Part shown: in pieces, positions 9,069-17,818 of the stretch
Layout: each line of letters begins with the position of its first letter
Position numbering within the stretch: the first letter of the stretch is position 1
From: an uncultured Bacteroidia bacterium
GTDB lineage: Bacteria; Bacteroidota; Bacteroidia; Bacteroidales; F082
Reading direction: 5' to 3'
Length of the DNA stretch: 64,000 nucleotides
NCBI GenBank assembly: GCA_902801465.1
Contig: CADCIH010000004.1
Span: 1 to 64,000 of the forward strand
Translations under genes and position numbers: made by a program
The notes under the pieces: model-generated
Database searches by the model: none
What the model was told of the DNA's origin: nothing
What the model saw: only the letters and a program-made list of their open reading frames with translations

Positions 9069-9098
9069 GAATTTAGAATTTAGAATTTGGTATTTAGA
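9069..9098. repeat. short AT-rich direct repeat (GAATTTA units)
   Basis: Three consecutive GAATTTA/GAATTTG words followed by TATTTAGA between the divergent ftsX and carboxylase promoters. No function assigned; it may simply be a spacer repeat. Confidence 0.5.
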
Positions 9099-9121
9099 AA
9101 CGTTTTACTGAAAGATTTTAT

Positions 9122-9129
9122 TATTTTTG
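9122..9129 (+). promoter_or_regulatory. -7 box of acyl-CoA carboxylase promoter
   Basis: TATTTTTG, 24 bp upstream of the ATG at 9154. Its presence shows that the longer open frame starting with TTG at 9127 is not the real start. Confidence 0.55.
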
Positions 9130-9153
9130 TCTTTTCAAAATAAAAAAAGCGAA

Positions 9154-10761
9154 ATGCAAGTACTGAAATCGAACATAAAGACCGACTCCGAGGAGTTCAA
9201 GCAGAACGAGAAGAACTTCCTTGAGTTGATGTCGCAATACCGTGAGGCGATGGCCGCCTCGATGCAAGGCGGCGGCGAGAGTGCCGTGGCCAAGCACAAG
9301 AAACGCAACAAACTGTTGGCCCGTGAGCGTATCGACCTGCTCATCGACCCGAACACGCCGTTTTTGGAGTTGTCGCCAATGGCAGCCTATGGCACCTATC
9401 ACGACGACTTTCCGTCGGCGGGCATCGTCACCGGCATCGGCGTCATCCAAGGCCGGGAGGCTGTCATCGTGGCCAACGACGCCACGGTGAAGGGCGGCAC
9501 CTACATGCAATACACCGTGAAGAAACACCTCCGCGCCCAGGAGATTGCCATGGAGAACCATCTGCCTTGCGTGTATATGGTCGACAGTGGTGGCGCCTTC
9601 CTGCCTGAGCAGGACACCGTCTTCCCCGACCGCGACCACTTCGGGCGTTTCTTCTACAACCAAGCCCGCATGTCGGCCATGGGCATCCCCCAGATTGCCA
9701 TCGTGATGGGTATGTGCACGGCGGGTGGCGCTTACGTTCCAGCCATGAGCGACGAGACCATCATCGTGCGCAACCAAGGCACGATTTATCTCGGAGGTCC
9801 CCCGTTGGTGAAAGCCGCCACTGGCGAGGTGGTCACCGCGGAAGAGTTGGGTGGTGGCGAGATGCACACCTCGATTTCAGGCGTGGCCGACCACTTGGCC
9901 GAGAACGACCAGCACGCCCTGCAGATCTGCCGCAACATCTTCAAGACCTTGGAGAAGAGCCATCGACAGAAGTTGGACATCCTTCCTGTGGAGGCGCCTT
10001 TATACGACCCGCATGAGCTGTACGGCCTCGCTCCTATCGACTTCCACAAGCTCACCGACCCGAGAGAGATCATCGCCCGCATCGTGGATGGCAGCCGTTT
10101 CCAGGAGTTCAAGTCGAGATACGCCACTACCATCGTCTGCGGCTTCGCCCATCTGATGGGCTTCCCCGTGGGCATCATCGCCAACTACGGCGTATTGTTT
10201 TCAGAATCAGCTTTGAAGGCTACTCACTTCATCGAGCTTTGCTGCCAAAGAAACATCCCGTTGGTGTTCTTGCAGAACATCACCGGTTTCATGGTGGGCA
10301 AGCAGTACGAGCAGGGCGGCATCGCCAAGGACGGTGCCAAGATGGTTCATGCGGTTTCCAATGCCAATGTGCCTAAATTTACGGTCATCTTCGGTGGTTC
10401 CTTCGGAGCAGGTAACTATGGTATGGCCGGACGCGCCTACAGCCCTCGTTTGTTGTTCATGTGGCCCAACGCCAAGATCTCTGTCATGGGCGGTGAGCAA
10501 GCCGCCAGCGTGTTGGCCACCGTCAAGGAAGACCAGTACAAATACAAAGGTTTGGAAGTCCCGAAAGACGAAATTGCTCAGCTGAAGAAAGAAATCTTGG
10601 CCAAGTATGATTACGAAGGCTCCGCTTTCTATAGCACGGCCCGCTTGTGGGACGACGGCATCATCGACCCCATCGACACACGTAAGATCTTGGCCTTGGG
10701 CATCGCCGCCTCGTTGAACCAGCCCTTCCCGCAGCAGCAGTTCGGGGTGTTTAGGATGTGA
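9154..10761 (+). CDS. acyl-CoA carboxylase carboxyltransferase (beta) subunit, methylcrotonyl-CoA carboxylase-like
   Basis: Biotin-dependent carboxyltransferase transferring a carboxyl group from carboxybiotin to an acyl-CoA. The 535-residue product has both crotonase-type halves: an N-terminal block with [22 protein letters not shown] and a C-terminal block with [22 protein letters not shown]. The [15 protein letters not shown] and [12 protein letters not shown] stretches are closest to the methylcrotonyl-CoA carboxylase beta group rather than propionyl-CoA carboxylase, pointing to leucine degradation, though substrate is inferred. No biotin carboxylase or biotin-carrier gene is adjacent. 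It converges on the ABC transporter with an 8-bp gap. Start chosen at the ATG after the -7 box. Confidence 0.88.
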   Translation: MQVLKSNIKTDSEEFKQNEKNFLELMSQYREAMAASMQGGGESAVAKHKKRNKLLARERIDLLIDPNTPFLELSPMAAYGTYHDDFPSAGIVTGIGVIQGREAVIVANDATVKGGTYMQYTVKKHLRAQEIAMENHLPCVYMVDSGGAFLPEQDTVFPDRDHFGRFFYNQARMSAMGIPQIAIVMGMCTAGGAYVPAMSDETIIVRNQGTIYLGGPPLVKAATGEVVTAEELGGGEMHTSISGVADHLAENDQHALQICRNIFKTLEKSHRQKLDILPVEAPLYDPHELYGLAPIDFHKLTDPREIIARIVDGSRFQEFKSRYATTIVCGFAHLMGFPVGIIANYGVLFSESALKATHFIELCCQRNIPLVFLQNITGFMVGKQYEQGGIAKDGAKMVHAVSNANVPKFTVIFGGSFGAGNYGMAGRAYSPRLLFMWPNAKISVMGGEQAASVLATVKEDQYKYKGLEVPKDEIAQLKKEILAKYDYEGSAFYSTARLWDDGIIDPIDTRKILALGIAASLNQPFPQQQFGVFRM

Positions 10762-10769
10762 TTTTTATC

Positions 10770-12569
10770 TCAACTATTATCTTCCCCGATTGTCCGGGCA
10801 ATTTTGTCAATGTTTAGACTACGCGCAGAGGCATCGATGATGTCCTTGTAAATGCCGCCTTTCTTGTAGATCTCATCGGGGTCGCCCGACTCTTCCACCC
10901 TGCCGGTCTGGAGGGCGTAGATGTAATCGGCGTCGATGATTTGGGAGATGCTGTGGGAGATGATGATGACAGTACGGTCCTTCTTGATGGCGTCGATGCT
11001 GTTCTTGATCTGCTCGGTGGCGATGGCGTCCAACGAGGCCGTGGGCTCGTCGAGGAAGATGATGGGCGGGTTCTTGAGGAACATGCGGGCGATGGCCACG
11101 CGCTGTTGCTGCCCCCCAGACAGGTCGGCGGCGTTATTCTGGAACTGCTTGGGCAACTCCATCACCTGATCATAGAGATGCGACTTCTTGGCGGCTTCCA
11201 CCACCTCTTCATGGGTGGCGTTGGGATTGCCATAGAGGATGTTCTCCTCGATGGTGCCGTCGAAGATGTGGTTCTTTTGAAGCACCAAACCGATGTTCTC
11301 ACGCAAAAACTGGGTATCGTATTCACGGAGGTCCACCCCATCGAGCAAGATACGGCCCACCTGCGGCTCGTAGAACTTGTCGAGCAGGTTGACGATGGTG
11401 CTCTTGCCAGCACCCGATAGTCCGACCAAAGCGGTGATCTTCCCCGGGTCGATGGTCATGTTCACGTCGAACAAGGCCTGGTTGCCGTTAGGATAGGTGA
11501 AGTCAACATGCTGTATCTCGAACTTGCCTTGGATCTTCTCTGGCTTGTAGCTGCCCGAAGGCTCGACTTCCTTCTCGGAGTTAAGGATGCCGAAGAAGCC
11601 CTCGGCGTAAATCAAGGCGTCGTTGACATCGTCGAAGATACGCTGCAGCTGGGTGATGGGGGCGATGACGTTGCTAAACAGCATGACGTGATACATGATC
11701 TTACCGATGGTCATGCCAGGATAGCCCGCAAGGACGAGGTAGGCGGTGAGGATGATGACCAATACCGTGCCCACCTGCCGCACGAAGCTTTTGACACCGT
11801 TGTAATAAAATGCCACACGACGGGTTTTCATCTGGTTCTCGGTGACCTGGTTCTGGATATCGAGCTGTTTCTGTCCTTCGATCTGCTCACGGTTGAAGCT
11901 CTTGATGACGTTGATGGAGTCGATGATGTTTTTGATGCCTTGGCTCTTGGTCTCCAGATGCGATCGCATCTCACGGCGCCATCCCTTGAGCCGTCGGGCC
12001 TGACGGACCGTGATCCAGAAGTAAATCGGCACGATACCCAAAGCCACCAGACCCACATACACGTTGGCGGCAAACATGAGGATCAGTGCCAACAAGGCGC
12101 TCGTGAACAGGGGCAGCAAGTCGATGAAGAAGTTCTGCACCGTACGCGAGATGCTACTCACCCCCTGGTCGATACGCGCCTGAAGCTTACCCGTGGCGTT
12201 GTCGGCGGAGTTGAAGAAGGCCATCTTGAAAGTCAGCACCTTTTCGATGACGCTCTGGGCCAAGTCGCGGCTCACGAAGATGCGCATCCGTTCACCATAA
12301 TAGTTCTGCGCATAAGTGATAAGCGCCGAGAGCACCTCCTTGCCAAGCAAGACAATACTGATGATGGTGATGATACGGATGGCCTGAGCTCCCCAGTTGA
12401 CCCCATCGGTGATGAGACCGTTGATGCTGTCGACCGTCCAATCGAGCACGATGGCGTTGACCTGTGCCATCAGGGAGCCTATGAGAGTTAGTATTAAAGT
12501 AATGAAAACCAGCCATTTATATGGTTTTACAAAAGGCTGGATGTTTTTGAAGAGCTGGAAGATATTCAT
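10770..12569 (-). CDS. ABC transporter, fused transmembrane and ATPase domains (exporter type)
   Basis: 599-residue half-transporter of the MsbA/multidrug exporter type. Residues about 20-310 hold six membrane helices; the ATPase follows with Walker A GLSGAGKST, Q-loop VLQKNHIF, signature LSGGQQQR, Walker B IIFLDEPTASLD and switch His in IIISHS. It probably acts as a homodimer exporting a lipid or hydrophobic compound; the substrate cannot be told. Its start is 3 bp after the stop of the U32 gene, so the two are cotranscribed. All catalytic motifs are intact. Confidence 0.9.
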   Translation of the reverse strand: MNIFQLFKNIQPFVKPYKWLVFITLILTLIGSLMAQVNAIVLDWTVDSINGLITDGVNWGAQAIRIITIISIVLLGKEVLSALITYAQNYYGERMRIFVSRDLAQSVIEKVLTFKMAFFNSADNATGKLQARIDQGVSSISRTVQNFFIDLLPLFTSALLALILMFAANVYVGLVALGIVPIYFWITVRQARRLKGWRREMRSHLETKSQGIKNIIDSINVIKSFNREQIEGQKQLDIQNQVTENQMKTRRVAFYYNGVKSFVRQVGTVLVIILTAYLVLAGYPGMTIGKIMYHVMLFSNVIAPITQLQRIFDDVNDALIYAEGFFGILNSEKEVEPSGSYKPEKIQGKFEIQHVDFTYPNGNQALFDVNMTIDPGKITALVGLSGAGKSTIVNLLDKFYEPQVGRILLDGVDLREYDTQFLRENIGLVLQKNHIFDGTIEENILYGNPNATHEEVVEAAKKSHLYDQVMELPKQFQNNAADLSGGQQQRVAIARMFLKNPPIIFLDEPTASLDAIATEQIKNSIDAIKKDRTVIIISHSISQIIDADYIYALQTGRVEESGDPDEIYKKGGIYKDIIDASARSLNIDKIARTIGEDNS

Positions 12570-12572
12570 ATT

Positions 12573-14318
12573 TCAATCGTTGACACAAACATACATGAGA
12601 CATTTTTTGCAATCGAACTCGAGACGGAAAGTGTTTTGTCCGTTTCGGATATAGAGCGGACCCGTGGGTTTCCCGGTTTCCTTCGGACAGAGGCCGTTGG
12701 CATAACGGATGCAGTGATGGCAAGACATGAGAACGGAAAACGGAGAACGGAGAACGGAGAATTTTCCGTTTTCCATTTTCCGTTTTCCGTTCTCCATTTT
12801 CCGTTTTCCGTTCTCCGTTTTCAGTTCCTCCACCGCTCCTCGCTTCATCTCTCCAAGAACCGAGGCAGGAATTAAATAAGGTTGAGATAAATTAATATCA
12901 ATATTTATAGGGTTATAAATTGTATCACCCCACTGGGAAAGCTTTTTTCGGATGTTCTCGAGGGCCTTTTCGGGGTTGGTGGCAGGAATCTTTTGAACGG
13001 AGAACGGAGAACGGAAAACGGAAAGTTTTCCGTTCTCCGTTCTCCGTTCTCCGTTCAAAACAAACCCTTCTTCGGTTTCTTCCAACGCCAACTCGATATC
13101 GATCTTCCTGTTGCCTTTAGAGGCGTCCACCTGGCGCTGCCACTCGATGTCGTAGTTGCGGTAGATTTTGGCGCCACGGAAAGCGCCATGGGGACGGTTC
13201 GTAGAGACGGTGTGCACACCATCTCTACCAATTCGCACCACATCGGCACGTATGCCGATCAACTCCTCATCTTGATTGAGGAAACACAAGCCATCGCCAT
13301 TGTGCAAGGTTTTGTCGGTCAGAATCTCCATCTGGACCGAGTTGCACCATTTCACCTCGCCGATGTATTCGCCCATCGACTTCGGGGTGTGCGGCGAGCC
13401 GATGCCCGGCTGGCGACCGTGGATGAAATAGTCGGTGAAGCCACGGTTGAACGACTTCTCGGGGTTGACCTCGAAAGTATAGCTACAATGGCCTAACGAA
13501 GCTTGCACGAATTCTGGACGACGCTCAAAGATGGCATCCAGTTGCTGACGGTAATAAGCCGTGATGTTTTTCACATAATCCGCTTCTTTTAAGCGGCCTT
13601 CAATCTTGAAACTAGTGATACCTGCATCCATCAATTCCTCTAGATGGGCGCTGTTGTTCAGGTCTTTCAGGCAAAGCAGATGCTTGCCTTTGACAAGCAC
13701 CTTGCCTTCAGCGTCAAGCAAATCCCACGGTAAACGGCATGGTTGTGCGCAAGCTCCCCTATTGGCGCTGCGGTTGCCGATGTACTCGCTTAGATAGCAT
13801 TGGCCGCTATGGCTGACACAGAGTGAGCCGTGGACAAAAAACTCCAAAGGCACCGTTGTCTTGCTTCGGATCTCACGGATTTGGTCGATGGCAAGCTCGC
13901 GCCCTAACACCACCTGCTCAAAGCCAAGACTTTCAAGCTCTTGTACCCGTTCCAAGGTAAGGTTGTCGCATTGGGTGCTGGCGTGCAATGGAATGGGCGG
14001 CAAGTCGAGGTTCAAAAGGTTCAGGTCCTGCACAATCAAGGCATCCACTCCCGCATTCCAGCAGTCCCAGGCCAACTGTCGGGCAGGTTCCAACTTGTTT
14101 TCATTGAGCAGGGTGTTCAGGGTGACATACACCTTGGCGCCGAACAGATGTGCGTGATCACACAGTTTCTCGATATCCTCGATGCTGTTACCCGCTTTCT
14201 CGCGCGCCCCGAAGGCAGGTCCCCCGATATACACGGCATCGGCTCCGTGGTTGATGGCCGCCAGTCCAACCTCGAGGTTCTTGGCTGGCGACAGTAACTC
14301 TATTTTCGTGGTTTTCAT
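12573..14318 (-). CDS. U32 family peptidase-like enzyme (TrhP/RlhA group) with two repeat insertions
   Basis: Members of this family in E. coli hydroxylate tRNA (TrhP) or 23S rRNA (RlhA); the older name is collagenase-like protease. The product begins MKTTKIELLSPAKNLEVGL and has the U32 signature EFFVHGSLCVSHSGQCYLS plus RGACAQPCR, with iron-sulfur type cysteines, then SFKIEGRLK. The frame extends to 14357, but the upstream part crosses the -7 box, so the ATG at 14318 is chosen (581 residues). Two 7-bp repeat tracts sit in frame: 12994-13058 (about residues 421-442) and 12729-12826 (about residues 498-530). The conserved tail with MSCHHC and FDCKKCLMYVC follows the second, so the frame is preserved. 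Confidence 0.88.
   Translation of the reverse strand: MKTTKIELLSPAKNLEVGLAAINHGADAVYIGGPAFGAREKAGNSIEDIEKLCDHAHLFGAKVYVTLNTLLNENKLEPARQLAWDCWNAGVDALIVQDLNLLNLDLPPIPLHASTQCDNLTLERVQELESLGFEQVVLGRELAIDQIREIRSKTTVPLEFFVHGSLCVSHSGQCYLSEYIGNRSANRGACAQPCRLPWDLLDAEGKVLVKGKHLLCLKDLNNSAHLEELMDAGITSFKIEGRLKEADYVKNITAYYRQQLDAIFERRPEFVQASLGHCSYTFEVNPEKSFNRGFTDYFIHGRQPGIGSPHTPKSMGEYIGEVKWCNSVQMEILTDKTLHNGDGLCFLNQDEELIGIRADVVRIGRDGVHTVSTNRPHGAFRGAKIYRNYDIEWQRQVDASKGNRKIDIELALEETEEGFVLNGERRTENGKLSVFRSPFSVQKIPATNPEKALENIRKKLSQWGDTIYNPINIDINLSQPYLIPASVLGEMKRGAVEELKTENGKRKMENGKRKMENGKFSVLRSPFSVLMSCHHCIRYANGLCPKETGKPTGPLYIRNGQNTFRLEFDCKKCLMYVCVND
12729..12826. repeat. 98-bp inverted 7-bp repeat inside the U32 gene
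   Basis: On the plus strand about five CGGAAAA/CGGAGAA units (12729-12771) are followed by about eight reverse-complement units (TTTTCCG/TTCTCCG, 12772-12826), able to fold into a long hairpin. The tract contains no stop in the host frame and encodes ENGKRKM then FSVLRSP words. Confidence 0.9.
12994..13058. repeat. 65-bp near-perfect inverted repeat inside the U32 gene
   Basis: Begins TGAACGGAGAACGG and ends with its reverse complement CCGTTCTCCGTTCA, with four units per arm and only minor A/G differences. The host protein continues in frame through it. This is the cleanest example of the element in the window. Confidence 0.92.
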
Positions 14319-14323
14319 GGATG

Positions 14324-14348
14324 CAAAGATAAAAAAATAATAACTTTG
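14324..14348. promoter_or_regulatory. back-to-back -7 boxes of the U32 and first SGNH genes
   Basis: Minus strand TATCTTTG at 14331-14324 ends 5 bp before the U32 ATG (14318). Plus strand TAACTTTG at 14341-14348 ends 11 bp before the ATG at 14360. The short distances imply leaderless or nearly leaderless transcripts in both directions. Confidence 0.6.
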
Positions 14349-14359
14349 CATACTCAAAT

Positions 14360-15832
14360 ATGAAACGCAACGCGAAACACATACTGATCGCCATCACCAT
14401 CATCCTGCTTTTCCTTCCCATGGCACAGGAGCACCTGCGGCTGTTCGATTTCAGGAAGCTGGCAGGCGTCGTTTCCGAGAAGCCCAAGCCACCGGTGAAA
14501 CTCAAAAGCATCACCGACAACAGCCTTCAACAGTGGTGTGAGACCTATCTAAGGTTGCATTACGGACTGAGGGAGCCCCTTACCCGAATCTACAACCAAT
14601 ACCGTTGGGACCTCTTCAAGCAATCCAATTCCCTAGGCAACAAAAGGAACTATATCAGCGACGACGGCTGGATTTACGAAGGCACCTGTGTGGAGGAGTT
14701 TTACCGGGGACGTTTTCCGGCGAGCGACTCAGCGGCCATGATACGCAATTTCGGGGAAGAAGCCTTGAGGCTCAAACAGATACAACAGATACTGGAGTCC
14801 CAGAACACCCACCTCTTCGTACTGCTGCTGCCCGGCAAAGAACAGGTTTACCCTGAACACATTCCCGTCACCGACGATTTTCCAGGCAGAAAGCCTTTCT
14901 CCGTGAGGGATTTCTATGCCGAACGCTTCAAAGAACTAGGCGTTAACCACATCGACATCGGACAGTGGTTCCTAAATATCAAAGACACCGTCGACTACCC
15001 GCTGTACCCCCAGACCGGCACCCATTGGAGCAACTATGCCGCCATGCATGTGGCCGACAGCCTCATCCGCTATATGGAGTGGCTGGGCGACATCAAGATG
15101 GAGCACTTCACCATCGGAGAGCGCACCGAGCGCACCGTGGAGCCCGACGACGACCTGGAACAGCTCATGAACCTGATCAGGCCCCTTCCCAAAGCACCCA
15201 ACTACTACGCTCCCTACACCATCATCGACGACAGCACCGCCGCTCGGCCCACCCTCATCACCATCGGCGACTCCTACTACTGGAATCTCTTGAACGCCAC
15301 GCCTTTTGGCAAGGTCATGGGCGACTTCAAATATTGGTATTATTTCAACACCGTCTATTTCGACGAGGGACACAGCCTTGTCGACGACCTGGACGTGATG
15401 AAGGAAGTGCTTGACGCCGACTTTGTGATGATTGCCTACAGCCCCTCGCAACTCTACAAAATGAGCCAAGGCTTCTCACAAAAAGTGCTGCTGGACCTTT
15501 GTTGCAACAAAGACGAACTCGACGAGGCCCAACAGGAGCTCACCAAAGCCATCAAGGCCAACCCCGTGTGGGTGAATTCCATCATCCAAAGGACCGAGCA
15601 ATACGAAATCCCTATCGACACGGCCATCATCATAGAGGCAAGAAACGGTATCTTGAAAAGTCCCAACAGGTTTGTTCCAGCGCTGAAGGACAGCGTTCCA
15701 ACGGCACGCTCGGAGCGTTTTATGGCATTAACACATCATGCTGAACCACAAAACGACTCACAGCCTCAAAGCAACCCAATTCCGTCTGATAGTACTGTAT
15801 CAGCGCCTCGTCTTCAACAGGGTTCCAATTAA
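14360..15832 (+). CDS. AlgX/AlgJ-like SGNH-fold protein 1 (polysaccharide O-acylation)
   Basis: 490 residues: one N-terminal membrane anchor (about 8-22, ending LPMAQEHL) and a periplasmic SGNH-like domain. GDSYYW (303-305 for GDS) supplies the candidate nucleophile and GTHW (His222) the histidine. The Asp expected two residues before the His, as in the DxH of AlgX/AlgJ, is Gly220. A C-terminal helical motif (NPVWVNSIIQRTEQYEIP, about 421-438) recurs in the other four SGNH proteins. Family members pass or transfer acyl groups delivered by an MBOAT partner. It stands alone, divergent from U32. Its last 113 bp, coding for a low-complexity tail, overlap the convergent LtaS-like gene. Confidence 0.75.
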   Translation: MKRNAKHILIAITIILLFLPMAQEHLRLFDFRKLAGVVSEKPKPPVKLKSITDNSLQQWCETYLRLHYGLREPLTRIYNQYRWDLFKQSNSLGNKRNYISDDGWIYEGTCVEEFYRGRFPASDSAAMIRNFGEEALRLKQIQQILESQNTHLFVLLLPGKEQVYPEHIPVTDDFPGRKPFSVRDFYAERFKELGVNHIDIGQWFLNIKDTVDYPLYPQTGTHWSNYAAMHVADSLIRYMEWLGDIKMEHFTIGERTERTVEPDDDLEQLMNLIRPLPKAPNYYAPYTIIDDSTAARPTLITIGDSYYWNLLNATPFGKVMGDFKYWYYFNTVYFDEGHSLVDDLDVMKEVLDADFVMIAYSPSQLYKMSQGFSQKVLLDLCCNKDELDEAQQELTKAIKANPVWVNSIIQRTEQYEIPIDTAIIIEARNGILKSPNRFVPALKDSVPTARSERFMALTHHAEPQNDSQPQSNPIPSDSTVSAPRLQQGSN

Positions 15833-17732
15833 GGTCGGGTCCCGGCATCATCAGCCTTTTGTCGTTGAGGAAGTAGTCGCCGCTGTAATAATCGAGCACA
15901 TCGCGGTTGTTGCGCATAAAACTCAGTTTGCGAGTGTTGCGAAACTCCGAGATGGTGTCGAACGAAGTACCCAGCCAATGGCAATGGTCGTCGATGGCAT
16001 AATCGTAATTTGCGTTGAGGAAGGCGTTGAGCGAGGGGGTGATGTCGAGGTGGGAGACCACCGCTTTCATCGTTTTGGTGCGTTTCAACAGCGGGGAATA
16101 TACCACAAGGGGCACGTTACAGGTGCGGAGCTCGATGCCCGAGGGGACCATGGCCATCCTGTGGTCGCCGGTGATCACAAACACGGTATTGGCAAACTCG
16201 GGCCGCGACGCATAGTCTTCCATCAGGTGGCGCACACTCTCGTCTACATAAAGATAAACCCCATAGATATTGAGGTTGTTCAGCACGTTGTTACGCTCCC
16301 TCCTGTCGAGTCCCGGCATGCTTTCCACCATCTCCTTGACCCGATTTTCGTATTTTTCGATGTCATCCACCACAAAAGGCTCGTGGGTTGACAGCGTCAG
16401 ATAGATGTCGGCATGAGGTCTCGTGTCGGGCTTCTCCCTCTTGTGGTTGATGGCAAATTCGAACAGTTGGTCGTCGTCATAGCCCCAGCGGTTGTTTTCT
16501 TTCAACAGATTGTATTTGGTGCTGTCTTCAACGACCAGCGTAGGAACCGCCAGGTCGCCCACGTGGTTGAGTTTCATGAAATCGCCATAATGGTCGAAAG
16601 CCGGGTCGCCGCCATAGAAAAACGAGACGGAGTATCCATTTCTTTCAAGGTCGAGCAACAGCGAATGGTGCCTTGGCATGGGCATGTGGGCCGCAAACCC
16701 AAAACGGCCTGCAGGAGCAGAGGCGAACACCGAAGGAAGCACACCGAAGGTACGCACCGAGGTGGAGAAGCAGTTGGGCCAGAACAGGCCTTCCGTTGCC
16801 AGACTATCGATAAACGGGGTGAATGAAATCCCTGGGGACGTAACCCCTGTCAGATGTCTGCCAAAACCCTCGATGATGATAAACACCAAGTTGGGAGGAA
16901 GGTCGTCTGAGGTCTCGTTGAAAAATGGTCCCAACACATCGGGGTCGGTCGCCTTCCTGTAGATGGGAAAGCCCGGATGGTCGTATTCAAATTCGGGATG
17001 ACAAGCCTGATAGGCTGCAAGTTGTTCCGTCGTAAGCTGATAGTCCTCCTCTTCCCTTCTTCCACCCTCATACTTCAGGTAGTCGTTAATCTTGATGAAA
17101 GAGTATGACGGCTGGTTGACGGCAAGGCAAAAACCGTTATGGTCGGCATACATCTTCTCGTCACGAACCATGCGTTTAAAAGGAACCAGTACTGCGGCCA
17201 ACACAAAGAGCGCCAAGACCACACAATGGAAAACGAAGCGTTTCTCACTCTTCTCCCTTAACTTTTCGCCTATGATAACAATGACAGCCGGGACGGCCAC
17301 CATCACTAGAAACCACAACACTTGGGCCGCCGAGATGGAGGTTGACGAAGAGAAGACCGTCTCTTTCAATTCTTCGGGAGTATAGACCAAGATCACATGA
17401 TCCAGCGGCATGGTCAGATTGCAAAAGTACTCCGCAAGCAGCGCTGACACCACCGCATACAGCATGATCAGCCCGATGTAGATGCCACGGGTGGTCTTTG
17501 GAAAGAACACATGAAGCAACACGAAAGGAACCAGCCCGAAGGCCACGATCCGACACACCAACAGCAGATCAAAAAGCGATCCTGAGAGCACGGTAAACAG
17601 TTGCCTTGGCTCCAAGCCTATCCTATGAAAAACCTCCAAGAAAAACAAAGGCCGAACCATAACCATGCAGACCAACAGCACAAGGTTCAACCGAATCCAT
17701 TGGTTTATTGCCGATTTCAGTTTGTCTTTCAC
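15720..17732 (-). CDS. LtaS-like alkaline phosphatase/sulfatase superfamily membrane enzyme
   Basis: About 670 residues: five N-terminal membrane helices (to about residue 190), then a large periplasmic catalytic domain. Metal-site features of the superfamily are visible: VFIIIEGFG (Glu), the probable nucleophile segment CFSTSVRTFG, VFVITGDHRM (Asp-His) and SHLDITPSL. Relatives in Bacteroidota are annotated as LTA synthase family proteins or phosphoglycerol/phosphoethanolamine transferases; the substrate is unknown. The open frame reaches a TTG at 17762 inside the -7 box; the GTG at 17732 is the first plausible start, but this is not certain. It overlaps the end of SGNH protein 1 and is divergent from the MBOAT operon, suggesting envelope decoration. 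Confidence 0.82.
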   Translation of the reverse strand: MKDKLKSAINQWIRLNLVLLVCMVMVRPLFFLEVFHRIGLEPRQLFTVLSGSLFDLLLVCRIVAFGLVPFVLLHVFFPKTTRGIYIGLIMLYAVVSALLAEYFCNLTMPLDHVILVYTPEELKETVFSSSTSISAAQVLWFLVMVAVPAVIVIIGEKLREKSEKRFVFHCVVLALFVLAAVLVPFKRMVRDEKMYADHNGFCLAVNQPSYSFIKINDYLKYEGGRREEEDYQLTTEQLAAYQACHPEFEYDHPGFPIYRKATDPDVLGPFFNETSDDLPPNLVFIIIEGFGRHLTGVTSPGISFTPFIDSLATEGLFWPNCFSTSVRTFGVLPSVFASAPAGRFGFAAHMPMPRHHSLLLDLERNGYSVSFFYGGDPAFDHYGDFMKLNHVGDLAVPTLVVEDSTKYNLLKENNRWGYDDDQLFEFAINHKREKPDTRPHADIYLTLSTHEPFVVDDIEKYENRVKEMVESMPGLDRRERNNVLNNLNIYGVYLYVDESVRHLMEDYASRPEFANTVFVITGDHRMAMVPSGIELRTCNVPLVVYSPLLKRTKTMKAVVSHLDITPSLNAFLNANYDYAIDDHCHWLGTSFDTISEFRNTRKLSFMRNNRDVLDYYSGDYFLNDKRLMMPGPDLNWNPVEDEALIQYYQTELGCFEAVSRFVVQHDVLMP

Positions 17733-17759
17733 TAGGCGTATTCTTTTTTCATCAGGCCA

Positions 17760-17799
17760 CAAAAATACATCTTTTTTTTCAAATAAAGCCTTATCTTTG
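17760..17799. promoter_or_regulatory. divergent -7 boxes for LtaS-like gene and MBOAT operon
   Basis: Minus strand TATTTTTG at 17767-17760 faces the LtaS-like gene; plus strand TATCTTTG at 17792-17799 ends 19 bp before the MBOAT start at 17819. The two promoters share a 24-bp T/A-rich centre, so the genes may be coregulated. Confidence 0.6.
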
Positions 17800-17818
17800 C
17801 ACCCTCAACAACAACACG

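Noticed and set aside
9127..9153. Upstream TTG start for the acyl-CoA carboxylase gene
   Set aside because: The TTG overlaps the -7 box TATTTTTG; the ATG at 9154 is downstream of it. The same argument rejects the TTG starts at 9062 (ftsX) and 17762 (LtaS-like).
11508..12491. 327-codon open frame antisense to the ABC transporter
   Set aside because: Shadow frame with Asp/His-rich composition typical of reverse reading of a GC-rich gene; the ABC gene has all catalytic motifs.
12636..13120. Small proteins made of TENGK or SVLRSP words in several frames as a novel gene family
   Set aside because: Any frame of the 7-bp repeat is open and gives these words, so the open frames are a by-product of the repeat and not evidence for genes.
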